DNA of 64,000 nt from Phocoena phocoena (taxonomy: Eukaryota; Chordata; Mammalia; Artiodactyla; Phocoenidae): assembly GCF_963924675.1 (NCBI RefSeq), contig NC_089225.1, forward strand, positions 105,538,313-105,602,312, read 5' to 3'. Shown piece by piece: positions 1-11,439 of the stretch. Made by a program: the position numbers and the translations under genes. The notes under the pieces are model-generated. The model saw nothing but the letters and a program-made list of their open reading frames with translations. It was not told the origin of the DNA and ran no database searches. The stretch's first letter is position 1. Each line of letters starts with the position of its first letter.

Positions 1-1700
1 CCTCAGTAGTAGGACATAACTATCCCTAAAGGCTACTAGAGACTCCAAAATACAAAAAAAAACCCTGAAAGGATCAATCAGGTCAGCAAGTAACTTACCT
101 ACCTGCCGCAAAAAAGGCCAGCACTTTTAAAAGATATCCAATCACTCAACAACTTAACTCACAATGACCAGCATTCAAACAAAAAAATATCAGATGTACA
201 AAAAAAAAAGCAAGAACATGGGACCTATAACCAGAAGGAAAATCAGTCAAAAGACAGAGGTCCAGAAGTAACAGATGATGGTGAGTAAACAAGACATTTG
301 TTCAAAATGTGAAGGAAAACATGGGGAAAATGAGGATAAAAATGGAAGATATTAAAAAAAAACCAAATGGAATTTCTAGATGTGAAAAATTCAATATTGT
401 CAAAGATAATATTAAAAGAGAGAGAGAGAGAAAACTACAGACGAATATCCCTCATGAATACAGACACAAAAACTCTGAACAAAATATTAGAGGCCAGGAT
501 TCAGCAATATATAAAAAGAATTATACACTATGACCAAGTGGGTTTTATTCCAGCAAGGCAAGACTAATTCAATATTTGAAAATTGATCAATATAATCCAT
601 CATAATAATATGTTAAAGAAGAAAAATCATATACTGATATCAATTGACGCAGAAAAAGCACCTGGCAAAATTCAACACCCATTCATAACTAAAGCTATCA
701 GCAAGCAAGGAATGGAGAGTAACTTCCTCAATTTGATTTAAAAAAAAATCTAAAAATCCCTATATAGCTAACATTATACTTAATGGTGAAAGACTGAATG
801 CTTTTCCCCTATGACTGGGAACAAAGCAAGGATGTCTGCTATCACCACTCTTACTCAAACTAGTGTGAGGAGTTCTAGCCAATGTAATAAGACAATAAAA
901 GGAAATGAAACTTATACATATCAGAAAGGAAGAAATAAAACTGTCCCTAATTTCAGAAGACATACCTACCTATGCATAAAATCACAAGGAATCTACCCCC
1001 CCAGAATCCTAAAACTAGTAAGTTCATCAAAGTCAGAGGATACAAGATAAACATACAAAAATCAGTTGTATATCTACACACTAGCATTGAACATGTGCAC
1101 ACCAAACTGCAATTCTATTTGTAATCACTCAAAAAGAGAGAAATATTTAGTTGTACATGTATAGGAGTTACATGCTGAAAACTACAAAATGCTGATGAAG
1201 AAATCAAAGATCTAAATAAATGGAGTGTCATACTGTGTTCATGGACTAGAAGACTCCAAATAGTAAAGATATCAATTCTTCCCAAATTAATATACAGGTT
1301 TAATACAATTCTTATTAATACCTCATCAAAATCTTTTGTAAATATAGACAAGATTATTCTAAAATTTATATGGAAAAGCAAAGACACTAGTATAGGTGAA
1401 ACAGTGTTGAAAGAAAAAGAGTAATTGAGAAGAATCATTCTGCCTGATTTCAATAGTTATTACATAACTGCAGCAATCAAGACTGAGTAGTATTGACAGA
1501 GGAACAGATACATAGATCAATGAAAAACAATACAGAATCCAACCAGACCCACACAAATATGGCCAACTGATTTTTGACAAAGGTTTAAAAGCAATTCAAT
1601 GAAGGAAAGATAGCCTTTTCAACAAATGGTGCTTGAGAAACTGTACTTCTATAGGAAAAACAAAAACAAAACCACTCTAGTTGGAAGGTCCCAGGAAAGA
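1..1700 (+). mobile_element. Old degenerate L1 ORF2 fragment(s)
   Basis: Translation near 430-570 gives a reverse-transcriptase stretch of L1 ORF2 type ([20 protein letters not shown], then [11 protein letters not shown]). Further ORF2-like peptides follow in shifting frames to about 1670, with many stops. The first 300 bases are A-rich and less certain. The same ORF2 interval covered at 1440-1670 is covered again by the next element, so two L1 copies of different age are present. Confidence 0.75.
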
Positions 1701-1713
1701 ATGCAGACTGTGA

Positions 1714-3323
1714 GCCAAAGCAATCTTGAGAAAGAAAAACAGAGTTGGAAGAATCAGGCTCCCTGACTTCAGACTATACTATAAAGCTACAGTAATCAAG
1801 ACAGTATGGTACTGGCACAAAAACAGAAATATAGATCAATGGAGCAGGATAGAAAGCCCAGAGATAAAACCATGCACCTATGGTCAACTTATCTATGACA
1901 AAGGAGGCAAGGATATACAATGGAGAAAAGCCAGTCTCTTCAATAAGTGGTGCTGGGAAGACTGGACAGCTACATGTAAAAGAATGAAATTAGAACACTC
2001 CCTAACACCATACAGAAAAATAAACTCAAAATGGATTAAACATCTAAATGTAAGACCAGACACTATAAAACTCTTAGAGGAAAACATAGGCAGAGGACCC
2101 TATGACATAAATCTCAGCAGATCCTTTTGGACCCACCTCCTAGAGAAATGGAAATAAAAACAAAAAAAAACAAATGGGACCTAATGAAACTTAAAAGCTT
2201 TTGCACAGCAAAGGAAACCGTAAACAAGACAAAAAGACAAATCTCACGATGGAAGAAAATATTTGCAAACGAAGCAACTGGCAAAGGATTAATCTCCAAA
2301 ATATACAAGCAGCTCATGCAGCTCAATATCAAAAAAACAAACAACCCAATCCAAAAATGGTTGGGAGACCTAAATAGACATTTCTCCAGAGAAGACATAA
2401 AGATTGCCAGCAAACACATGAAAAACTGTTCAACATCACTAATCATTAGAGAAATGCAAAGCAAAACCACAATGAGGTATCACCTCACACCAGTCAGAAT
2501 GGTCATCATCAAAAAATCTAAATGCTGGAGAGGGTGTGGAGAACAGGGAACCCTCCTGCACTGTTGGTGGGAATGTAAATTGATACAGCCACTATGGAGA
2601 ACAGTAAGGAGGTTCCTTAGAAAACTAAAAACAGAACTATCATATGAGCCAGCAATCCCGCTACTGGGCATATACCCTGAGAAAACCATAATTCAAAAAG
2701 ATACATGTACCACAATGTTCATTACAGCACTCTTTACAATAGCCAGGACATGGAAGCAACCTAAGTGTCCATCGACAGATGAATGGATAAAGAAGATGTG
2801 GTACATATATACAATGGAATATTACTCAGCCATGAAAAGAAACGAAACTGAGTTATTTGTAATGAGGTGGATGGACTTAGAGCCTGTCATATAGAGTGAA
2901 GTAAGTCAGAAAGAGAAAAACAAATACCGTATGCTAACGCATATACAAGGAATCTAAAAAAACAGTACTGATGAACCTAGTGGCAGGGCAGGAATAAAGA
3001 CGCAGAGGTAGAGAACGGACTTGAGGACACAGAGGGGGAAGGGGAAGCTGGGACAAAGTGAGAGAGTATCGTTGACATATATAACCTACCAAATGTAAAA
3101 TGGATGGCTAGTGGGAAGCTTGCATAGCACAGGGAGATCAGCTCGGTGCTTTGAGACGACCTAGAGGGGTGGGATAGGGAGGGTGGGAGGGAGGCTCAAG
3201 AGGGAGGGGATATGGGGATATATGTGTACATATAGCTGATTTACTTTGTTGTACATCAAGAACTAACACAACAGTGTAAAGCAATTATACTCCAATAAAG
3301 ATGTAAAATTTTTAAAAAAATGG
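1714..3323 (+). mobile_element. Younger 5'-truncated L1 (ORF2 C-terminus plus 3' UTR) inserted in older L1
   Basis: It begins inside ORF2 at 'ccaaagcaatcttgag' and gives peptides [20 protein letters not shown] (frame from 1726) and, after a frameshift near 2130, the C-terminal stretch that includes [11 protein letters not shown] and ends about 2894. A G-rich 3' UTR follows, then the 'ccaataaagatgtaaaa' end and an A-tail. It is flanked by a 13-bp target duplication, 'atgcagactgtga', at 1701-1713 and 3324-3336. It cannot be active because it lacks ORF1, the endonuclease and the reverse-transcriptase domain. Confidence 0.92.
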
Positions 3324-3759
3324 ATGCAGACTGTGAAAAAATAATCTAACAGTACTTACAAATGTATGAAACAACCTCACTGCTGGGTGCAGGGCAGTGC
3401 TGACCTAAGTGACTTTGGAACGAGTAGAGTTGGTAGGACTGAAGGCCGAAAGATGTATACACCAGCACTGTAGTCTAGTTTATAAAGTTGCTTCCCATAA
3501 GGATACAAGTTATGAATTCTGATACTGCTCTACATGTATATAGGAATTAAGCAAGTAAGTAAAAGGATGTTGGATGGTAGGAGCCAGGAATCTTGTTGTT
3601 GGTGTGGGAATTTACAGATAAACAGGAGAGAAGGCTGGAATGATACATGTAATAATGGAACAGAGTTGGAAAATTTAGTATAAATTCATGTTTAGCTTTA
3701 TTTAGATATAGATGGTTACATATGGCAATATTTATAGACACATGGGTTAGTATACACAC

Positions 3760-3970
3760 ACATTCCCTTGCTATGGCAGCTGAGAGGATCTAGGAGCAAT
3801 GACATCCCATGAACAATGAGCATAGCTAGTGCCCAGATCTTGGTTTCCAGTATCATTCTCCAATAAAAAGAACCAAGTCTCCTTGAAGAGATGGCTGATT
3901 CAAGACTGGAGCAGGAAATACACAAGATAAGACTGGAGCTTCTTGCAGTGCCAGAAAGCATGTAAGTGTT

Positions 3971-4004
<34 letters not shown>

Positions 4005-4435
4005 CCACCAACAATGGGGTATGTCAAAGGGACACAGAAACCCAAATGAAAGAACTCTCAGTGTCCAAATCTGGAACATTTTGAGCCACAAAATAAATAA
4101 AAATATGTTGGATTATAACTCAAAGTATAAAATAAATATCCACAAGTCCACAGTGATATAAATAAATGATCAAATAAGTGGGGGAAAACAGACAAATCTC
4201 TCCTACAGAAGAATTTCACATAGTTTACGTAGCTACTCTACCCTCAAAGCGGGAAAGAAAAACTCCCGATTCCTTAAGTGTGGTCCACACATAGTAACCT
4301 TCTTTCAAAGAGTAAAGTATGCAAAGAGGGGAAAAGAGTAACATTATAGGGGAAAATCTTGATAAACACTTCCTCAGGTGATTACGATCAACATCAATGA
4401 TCAGAAATCATACTTATAGTATGTAGCCTTGATAT
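3760..4435 (+). mobile_element. Ancient repeat, probably L1M-type 3' UTR sequence
   Basis: Phrases such as 'caggtgatta', 'gtatgtagccttgatatgat' and 'gaatttcacatagtttacg' are familiar from old L1M 3' ends. The assignment is from memory and tentative. A CA microsatellite sits inside it. The 420 bases before it (3337-3759) show nothing I recognise. Confidence 0.4.
3975..4001. repeat. (CA)n microsatellite
   Basis: About 13 uninterrupted CA units. Confidence 0.95.
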
Positions 4436-4444
4436 GATGGGGTA

Positions 4445-5370
4445 CGATTAGAAAACGGACAAAGGACATGAAGAGACGTTTCGCCAAAGAGGATGTACAG
4501 ATGTCGAATAATCACATGAAAAGACGTCCAATATCATTTACAATTAGGGAAATTCAAATCAAAACCACAAGATATCACTAAACACATTATCAAAATGGCT
4601 AAAATTAAAAATGAAGGCAACACAAAATGCTGGCAAGTATAGAGAGAAACTGGATCACTATACATTGTTGATGGGAAGGGAAAATGGTTAAGCCACTCTG
4701 GAAACATTCTGGCATAGTTTGGAAAACTAAACATCAACTACCATATGACCCAGCATTTGAACTCCTGGGCAACTGTTCCAGAAAAAATAAAAACTTATAT
4801 TCACACAAAAACCTGTAAATGAAGGTTTACAGCAGCTTTCTTCATAATAGCTCAAAATTGGAAAGAACCCAGATTTCTTTCAACAGGGGGATAGTTAAAC
4901 AAACTGTGGTATATTCATATCGTGGAACGCAGCTTAGCAATAAAAAGGAAGAAACTTGATACACATGATGATCTGGATGAATCTCCAGAGAATTATGCTA
5001 AGCGAAAAAACCACAAAAGGTTACATGCTATATGATTCCATTTACAAAACATTCTTGGAATACCAAAATTATAAAGATGCAGAACAGATTAGTGGTTTCC
5101 AGGGATTAAGAGGAAAGCTTCCTGTGGTGGAGGAGAAATGGGTGTGGCTATAAAAGGGAAGCATGAGGAATCCTTGTGATGAAAATGTTCTGCATCTCGA
5201 CTGTATCAATGTTAGCATCCTGGGTGTGATATTGTACTATAGTTGTACAGCGTGTTACCATTGGGGTAAGTGGTTAAACGGTATACTGGATCCCTCTGTG
5301 TGACTTCTTAAGATAGCTTATGAAGTCTGAAGTTTCAATTATCTCAAAATAAAAAGTTTGATTTTGAAAA
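4445..5370 (+). mobile_element. Old L1 (ORF2 3' end and 3' UTR)
   Basis: It reads as the diverged ORF2 C-terminus: 'catgaaaagacgtccaatatcattt', 'ccatatgacccagcatttg' and 'gtggtatattcatatcgtgg' follow the normal L1 order. It ends in 'atctcaaaataaaaag'. Many indels and stops make this an old copy. Confidence 0.8.
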
Positions 5371-5429
5371 AACAGCCAAAGGAAGAAAAAGACATATACA
5401 CAGTCAACAGTTTCCTTAAAAATGTGCTA

Positions 5430-6030
5430 ATGAATTCCATTAGCTAGGATGTTAGGATAACTGGATACTCATATGGGGAAAAAAGTAAACTTCCATCCTT
5501 AAGTCACACCATACACACACAAAAAAATTAACTCAAAACCTAAACCTAAAGGCAAAATCTATTTTAAAAAATGCTAGAAGAAAACATTGGATAAAGTGTC
5601 ATCATCATAAGGTAGGCAAAGAAAGAACAAACTAAAAAAGAAAAAAATTGATAAATCAGAGATCACCAAAAATAAAAGCACTTGCTCCCCACAAAAATGC
5701 CATTAAGAATGCATGGATGTCCTGCTGGGAAAAAAAAAAAAAAAAGAATGGATGAGCGAAATGTTTATCTGACAAAGGATTTATATCTAGAATATGTAAA
5801 TAATTCTTACACCTCAGTAATATGGCAAAAATCCAATTTTTTAAAAAAATGGGCAGAAGATTTGAAAAGACCCTTCCCAAGGTAAGACATATGAATGGTC
5901 AATAATTACATGACAGATGCTCAACATCAAAGAAATGCAAATTAAAAATCTCAGTGAGAATAAAACATTGATGGCATTTGCCCATGAAAATGAGCTGGAA
6001 ATTGTAGAACACTCTCTTGTGAACTAAAGG
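5430..6030 (+). mobile_element. Old L1 ORF2 fragment with internal A-run
   Basis: Diverged ORF2 peptides (DERNVYLTKDLYLEYVNNSY, then WQKSNFLKKWAEDLKRPFPR) appear in the interval 5740-5885, with an A-run at about 5730-5744. The reading frame is broken throughout. Confidence 0.7.
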
Positions 6031-7145
6031 ACAAATATTGAAAAGTAGCTGAGTTAGAAAACAGAGGGGAAATATAACATTATTTGACTTTTAATAATGC
6101 ATATAGACTTTCTGCTATGGTGAGAGAGCAATGGGTCACTGATGTCCCGTTTGGACTACTGTTCTAGTGGCCATGGCAACGGGCCTGAAAGAACTTCGGG
6201 CTTCCCTGTTGGAGTACAGTAATCTCCAGCCTATGATTTCAGGTAGAAACAAAGCAAGTCCTGGAGAATTCATGTTGCGTGAGGGCATCCTTTCTTTCCC
6301 TCTACTAGTCCTGCCTGAGCCAAGTAATTCTAGGTGGCAGAATTATAAAGCCTCAGAGACAAGAGTGGACACAAAATAAGTTAAAAACTGAAAAATGGAC
6401 AGGATGCAGGCCAGGTCTTAAGGGGACAGCTGTGTAGAAGGCCCGCAGGGGTTGAAGAGAGGGAACCTCTCTGGGTCCAGATGACCGGAGGGAGTGTATT
6501 TTCAAGGAGAAGCCTAAATTCATCAAGGAAGGGCAGAGCTCCCCACATACCTCCTCCCAGAGTTAGTCTGCTGGCCTGAGAGTGAAGTGTCTTGAGCCAA
6601 CTGAAAAAGCCAGTCTCAAAAGGTAAATGTGACACTGGATGGCCTGTCTAATTAGATAACAATGAGTTGCATAATTCGCTCCACTCAGTCAAATTAGGGA
6701 GCTTTTGAGCACGTAATAGTTGGCCAAGAGTAAATTTTGCTAAACCTCAGTTATAATGAAAGAGGATTTAGTTCCAAGGTAGCGACTCAAAGAGCAGAGG
6801 CACCATGATTCCTTACATGATGAGAGCTAACTTTTTATCAGTCCCTCCCCTGGAATGCTAGTTCTCAGAATAGGTTCTTTTTTAAGGGAAAAAAAAAAAA
6901 GTTATATGATCAAATATATTTGGAAATAAACAAAGGCAAACAAGATTCTTGACTGTAAGTGCCTCTAATACGTGGGCCTTCTTTATAAACCTCCACATGG
7001 CAGGTAGCAAGTCCCCAATTTTGGGGGGCACAGTTTTTCCATGGAGTATCTCATCTGATCAGTGTTCTGTAGAACACATTAATAGTGCAGCTCTCCTAAC
7101 AACCTTATGAAATAGTCTGTGGTCCCCTGCAGTTTGAAAAATTAA
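6031..7145. other. Intron sequence with no recognised feature
   Basis: Unique-looking sequence. A short A-run lies near 6890-6900. No splice-bounded ORF or repeat family was recognised. Confidence 0.5.
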
Positions 7146-7229
7146 CAGGGCTGACTAGAGACAGGCATTTGTTGTTGTCAAAGCCCAGTCAGAGTGACGT
7201 TTGAACCTCCTTCAACTGGAAGAGTCCTA
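7146..7229 (+). repeat. Unassigned dispersed repeat, copy 1
   Basis: Aligns without gaps over 84 bases to 8467-8550, with 19 mismatches by hand count (about 77% identity). Shared blocks include 'cagggctga' at the start and 'ggaagagtccta' at the end. The family is not known to me. Confidence 0.7.
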
Positions 7230-7369
7230 CCGCACCCTGCGATCAGGGTAAGGACCCTGAACAAAAGCCTAGGGGTAGACTTTCCAGCTACAGCATGTGT
7301 ATGGGGGGCAGGGGAGGGACAGGGGATTGCGAGGCAGGAGGTCCGGGGCAAGAACCTCACTGAGAAGAG

Positions 7370-7760
7370 CCTGACATGGGTGTTCAAGAATCAAACAGCA
7401 ATGGGGGTGCCCAGGAAAAGCCTGGAAAGACCAGATGGGGCCAGACCTCCCAGGTCTTGATGATCAGGTTAAGGGCTTTGCTTTTCTTCTTAAAGACAAT
7501 GAAATGCCAGTAGGTGATTTTAAGTAGGGAGAGACAAGATTAGATTTTAATTTAAAAGGTCTCTTCAGTGTGGCAAATGTTTAGGGGTGAAGGGGAATGG
7601 GTGTGGGGACACCTTGCACTAGTGCAGGTGGAGGTGCAGGCAGCCTGGTGTTGGCTCTAGGAAGAAGCGAGAGGATCTAGAGGTTTCTAGGACTTGGTGG
7701 TTGGATGCAGGTAAGGAGGAAGAAGAGGAGGCATCAAAATGATGCCTCAGTTTCCATCCA
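7370..7760 (-). mobile_element. L2-like remnant
   Basis: The purine-rich wording (phrases such as 'gtgattttaagtagggagagacaag' and 'ctaggaagaagcgagagg') resembles the complement of the L2 3' region. Highly diverged. Confidence 0.4.
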
Positions 7761-8088
7761 GAACAGTAATATCATTTAATGAGCTGGAAAATATTTAAAG
7801 AAAGAAAGGAGAAGAAAATATATGAGTCTGAGGTGTCTCTGAGGGACATCCAAAAGTGAATGCTGAGTAGGCAGTTGGAGATTTGCTAAATATTCTAGAG
7901 AAAAGATTATATTTTATCTCCCATAAGATGCCAGGATACATTTCAAATGTATTAAATATTTGCATGACCAAAATTAACTCATACATAATTAGAAAAATAT
8001 GAGTATATTTATAAAATCTTGATACCTAGGGTCTTTCTAGCATGAAACAAGAAATCAAAAGAAAATATTAAGATGTAATCGTATATAG

Positions 8089-8301
8089 CTAGTGGGAAGC
8101 AGCCGCACAACACAGGGAGATCAGCTCGGTGCTTTGTGACCACCTAGAGGGGTGGGACAGGGAGGGTGGAAGGGAAATGCAAGACGGAGGGGATATGGGG
8201 ATATGTGTATACATATAGCTGATTCACTTTGTTATACAGCAGAAACTAACACAACATTGTAAAGCAATTATACTCCAATAAAGATGTTAAAAAAAAAAAA
8301 G
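8089..8301 (+). mobile_element. Short young L1 3' UTR insertion
   Basis: It carries the same 3' UTR as the L1 ending at 3323: 'cacagggagatcagctcgg', 'gaggggtgggacaggg', then 'ccaataaagatgtt' and a poly(A) tail. About 210 bp survive, so it was extremely 5' truncated. I found no clear target duplication. Confidence 0.88.
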
Positions 8302-8466
8302 AACAAATGAGATTTGCATTTCTTACTTCAGTGGTTTGGCTGAAGACCATTTTCTTTCCTGTTAAAGGGAATGCATATGTGCAAAATAAAATTAAAATAC
8401 GATATACAGAATAAAATATATACATTTAAAAGACAAATGACATTGGAAAAATATTTGCACCCTATT

Positions 8467-8550
8467 CAGGGCTGAAGAGAAATAGGCACTGGGTATTTTC
8501 AAAGACCAGGTAGAGTAATGCTTGAACCTAGTTCAGTTGGAAGAGTCCTA
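8467..8550 (+). repeat. Unassigned dispersed repeat, copy 2
   Basis: Gapless 84-bp partner of 7146-7229. Just 3' of it the motif 'tcaaatgtaatata' occurs twice in tandem (about 8556-8584). Confidence 0.7.
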
Positions 8551-9081
8551 TGTAATCAAATGTAATATAGTCAAATGTAATATACTTAATATACAGGACG
8601 ATTTCAAATCAAGAATAAAGATTAACGTGAACGATCTGGTAGAAAAGCAAGCCAAGGATAGGAATAGGGAGTTCAAGAAGAAACACAAATGACTATAAAT
8701 ATATTTTAAAAGTATTTAATCTCACTAGGAATCAAAGACTTACAAATTAAAACAACACAAATAGCATATAAAGCCACTAGAATGACGATTCTCAGTATGT
8801 GTGTGAGAACAAGGAAATAAAAGCTCCTTTGCACTATGGGTAGGAGTCAATACTGGTGCAAGGTATTTTCCTGGAGAGCCAATATGGAAATAAGTATGAA
8901 TTCTCCTGGACCCTGGGATTCCACTCCTAAGAAATTAGCTCAAAGAAATACTCATACAAGTTCACAAAGATGTACATGCAAGAACATTCAATGCAATGTT
9001 GTTTATAATAGGAAAAAGCTCCCAACTTCCCAGAGGTTGAATTGAGGATGGGTTAAAAAAATCCTGATGTATCATGTAACG

Positions 9082-9267
9082 CAGCAGTCCCCAAGCTTTT
9101 TGGCACCAGGGACCGGTTTCATGGAAGACAATTTTTCCATAGCCTGGGGGGATGGGAGGGCCGGGGGTGGGGCGGTGGGGGGTGATTCAGGCAGTAATGC
9201 AAGCGATGAGGAAAGGCAGATGAAGCTTCGCTTGCTTGCTCGCCGTCCCAGGGGTTGGGGACCCCTG
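9082..9267. mobile_element. Non-autonomous hAT-type DNA transposon, 186 bp
   Basis: Terminal inverted repeats 'cagcagtccccaagc' at the left and the complement of 'caggggtccccaacc' at the right. They are flanked by an 8-bp target duplication, 'atgtaacg' (9074-9081) and 'atgtaatg' (9268-9275), the size expected for hAT transposition. It has no coding capacity. The wording matches a common mammalian MER-type family, but I will not name it. Confidence 0.85.
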
Positions 9268-9526
9268 ATGTAATGGATGACAGGACAGCCAGTAAAAATG
9301 ATAAAACAGAAGTATATACCTTAATGTGAAAACACGTTTATGAAATACACATATTTTTAAATTAAAAGTAGATTGCAATATAGTGTGAACAGTATGATTC
9401 CTTTTATGTTCAAATATATGCATTTACACTATACACTACATATTATACACACATAGACCTTCAGGAAAATCCCTGGATATATGTATCAAAATGTCAACAA
9501 TGGTTGTCTCCTAGTTGTGCATTTTT

Positions 9527-9867
9527 TTTTTAATTTATTTATTTATTTTTGGCTGTGTTGGGTCTTTGTTGTGTGGGCTTTCTTTAGTTGAGGCGAGTGG
9601 GGGCTACTCTTTGTTTTCAGTGGGCTGGTTTCTCATTGCAGTGGCTTCTCTTGTTGAGGAGCACAGGCTCTGGGCACGTGGGCTTCAGTAGTTGTGGCAC
9701 GTGGGCTCAGTAGTTGTGGCTTATGGGCTCTAGAGCACAGCTCAGTAGCTGTGGCACATGGGCTTAGTTGCTCCGCGGCACGTGGGATCTTCCCGGACCA
9801 GGGCTCGAACCCGTGTCCCCTCCATTGACAGGCAGATTCTTAACCACTGTGCCACCAGGAAGTCCCC
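9527..9867 (-). mobile_element. CHR-type tRNA-derived SINE, long subfamily
   Basis: Minus-strand copy. The T-rich tail is at the left and the tRNA-like head ('ggaagtcccc', 'gggctcgaacccgtg' in + sense) is at the right. It is bounded by a 16-bp target duplication, 'ctagttgtgcattttt', at 9511-9526 and 9868-9883. About 340 bp, longer than the short subfamily and more diverged. Confidence 0.92.
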
Positions 9868-9989
9868 CTAGTTGTGCATTTTTAAGTGGTGGGCTTTTTT
9901 TCTATAGCACTATATTTTCTCATTTTTCTTCCATGCTTTTCATTATTTGTGGGATATAAACGTCTGGGGGGAAAAACCAGGATGCTTCC

Positions 9990-11325
9990 CCAGTATTATT
10001 TTTGCATCCATTGATGAGTATAAATGTCTGTGTGTGTTTATAAACCAGTCAGAAAAACAAAACCATCTGCAAATCATTTTCTGGAGTAAGCCCACTTCTA
10101 AGTCCCAGGAAAAGACGAAAGGAAAACACAGGATGTGACACAGCTATATAGAAGGAATATCAGAGGTTGTTTCTCGCACGTCTTGACTGTTGGCATCTTC
10201 CCCAGAAGCACAAATAAGGCTCCCTAGGGATGGACTGGGAGTCCAGGCTCTGTGAAATTCTCCAGGGCTAGGGAGGTGGCCACCAGGCCTTAGAGGGGAG
10301 AGGTGAGCACGTAAGGTGCTCTCTAGCCAATGATAACACGTTTTCCAGAAACTTCAGTGCCCACCTTCTTCTATCAGCACTTTATATGTCAACCTTTCCC
10401 AACTTGTAAACCAGAGCGACCCTGCTGCTTTTGCTGGTTGAGCAAGTGCTGAAAACAGAGACCTGACCTACGCTCTGCATCTCCGGACTCCTGCATTTGG
10501 CTGTCGAAGCCAAGGATGGAACCTTCTCTCCCCAGGTGGTTCATGATATCTTTTGAGAATCTGATGAAAATTTGAGAGCCTCCTCTCAGCATATACACAT
10601 ATATCCAACACTTCACATCTGTTTTCAGGGTTCACAAACTCGCTGAAACCCTTGAGGGGTGACTTCGAAGGAGCCCTTGTTAAGCTGGATCCCCTAGTCC
10701 AGAAGCGACCACTCAGAGGGTGCCACCGTGGCTCCTCTGGAACCCAGCCCTGTCCTCTCTCGCTGCTTTGCCATCAGCAGCTTTCTTCCCCCACCCACTC
10801 TCCCTCCCCACACCTGTACCGTCCTCACCTTCACTAATAATTCAACCGTGAACTAAGAGTAGCTCCCCCTGATGTCCCACCGCCGCCACTACCACTTCTC
10901 CGTTATTCGAATTCCAGACACTGCTGTATCTTTCAATAAAAGTAAACGTGGTCGCGTAATGCAATTTCTATAGAAGACACATCTGATCCTTCCTTTCTCC
11001 TTCCTGCTTCCATTAGCGTTGACACTTTTTCAGGTGTTAGTGTAACGGCTCATTTTTCATGTTTCAAAGCTGCAGGTCTACAAACGTATGGTAAGGGCAG
11101 TCTCAGCAGGTCTCCGAACCAAATGCTGATTTCAGAAGAGCCTTGCTTAATGACAACACAGTAGATTGTGTTTTAAAACGGTTCTTCATCCAAGCAATGC
11201 CTACTTACATTTTGCAATTCATATTTTGCAATAATGTATGCATAGAGGTTTCTGGGGTTTTTTTAACAGCTGCCATCTCAGGGATTTTGTGGTAAATTTG
11301 AAAACTTAGTTCCCAGCTCACTTGC
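9990..11325. other. DNER intron sequence with no recognised repeat
   Basis: Apart from an L1M-like 3' end that may extend over 9884-9990, I recognise nothing here. It is the 5' part, in transcript sense, of the intron following the exon at 11326-11439. Confidence 0.5.
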
Positions 11326-11329
11326 CTGT
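11317..11329 (-). promoter_or_regulatory. Putative non-canonical GC 5' splice site of DNER
   Basis: On the minus strand the exon-intron junction reads 'acag' followed by 'gcaagtgag'. Apart from the C at intron position 2 it is a near-ideal donor (AG|GCAAGT), which is what GC-AG introns usually show. The matching acceptor lies outside the window. Confidence 0.75.
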
Positions 11330-11439
11330 AAACCCGGGTGCGCAGACACATGTGCCATTTAGGCCTTCACTGTCACAGGTGCCTCCGTTCAGACAGCTGA
11401 CGTTAGCACAGGGGTCCTTGTAGGATTCACAGTGGATTC
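11326..11439 (-). CDS. DNER: DNER internal coding exon (EGF-like module), third of three, with GC donor
   Basis: DNER exon of 114 bp (38 codons), phase 1 to phase 1, spliced after an intron of about 14.8 kb. The minus-strand acceptor is 'tttctctgcag'. The peptide opens GIHCESYKDPCANVSCLNGG and ends CVCAPGFTG. It closes the module begun in the exon at 26242-26364 and gives five cysteines of the next; the sixth must come from an exon beyond position 1. CLNGGTC matches the O-fucose consensus, and N-V-S and N-G-T are N-glycosylation sequons. The exon has no canonical GT at the in-phase boundary: the bases read 'acag' then 'gcaagtgag', the usual form of a minor-class GC donor. Ending at 11326 keeps 38 whole codons and the phase-1 pattern. 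Using the GT four bases downstream (exon end at 11322) would break both. Homology is certain to me; the exact donor is an inference. Confidence 0.92.

Larger units (their letters stand above)
7880..9510 (+). mobile_element. Old L1 interrupted by three later insertions
   Basis: Diverged L1 ORF2/3' sequence runs discontinuously at 7880-8088, about 8380-8460, 8570-9081 and 9276-9510. It is broken by a young L1 3' end (8089-8301), the 84-bp dispersed repeat (8467-8550) and an hAT element (9082-9267). Confidence 0.6.

Noticed and set aside
2127..2894. 255-residue open frame that looks like a gene
   Set aside because: It is the C-terminal part of L1 ORF2 in a 5'-truncated insertion. It begins after a frameshift and lacks the catalytic domains.
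3975..4001. CA and GAAT tracts considered as CRISPR-like or telomeric arrays
   Set aside because: They are uninterrupted microsatellites with no spacers, in a mammalian intron.
11318..11326. Use of the downstream GT (exon end at 11322) as the donor
   Set aside because: It would make the exon 118 bp and phase 2 at its end, breaking the phase-1 pattern and the EGF module.
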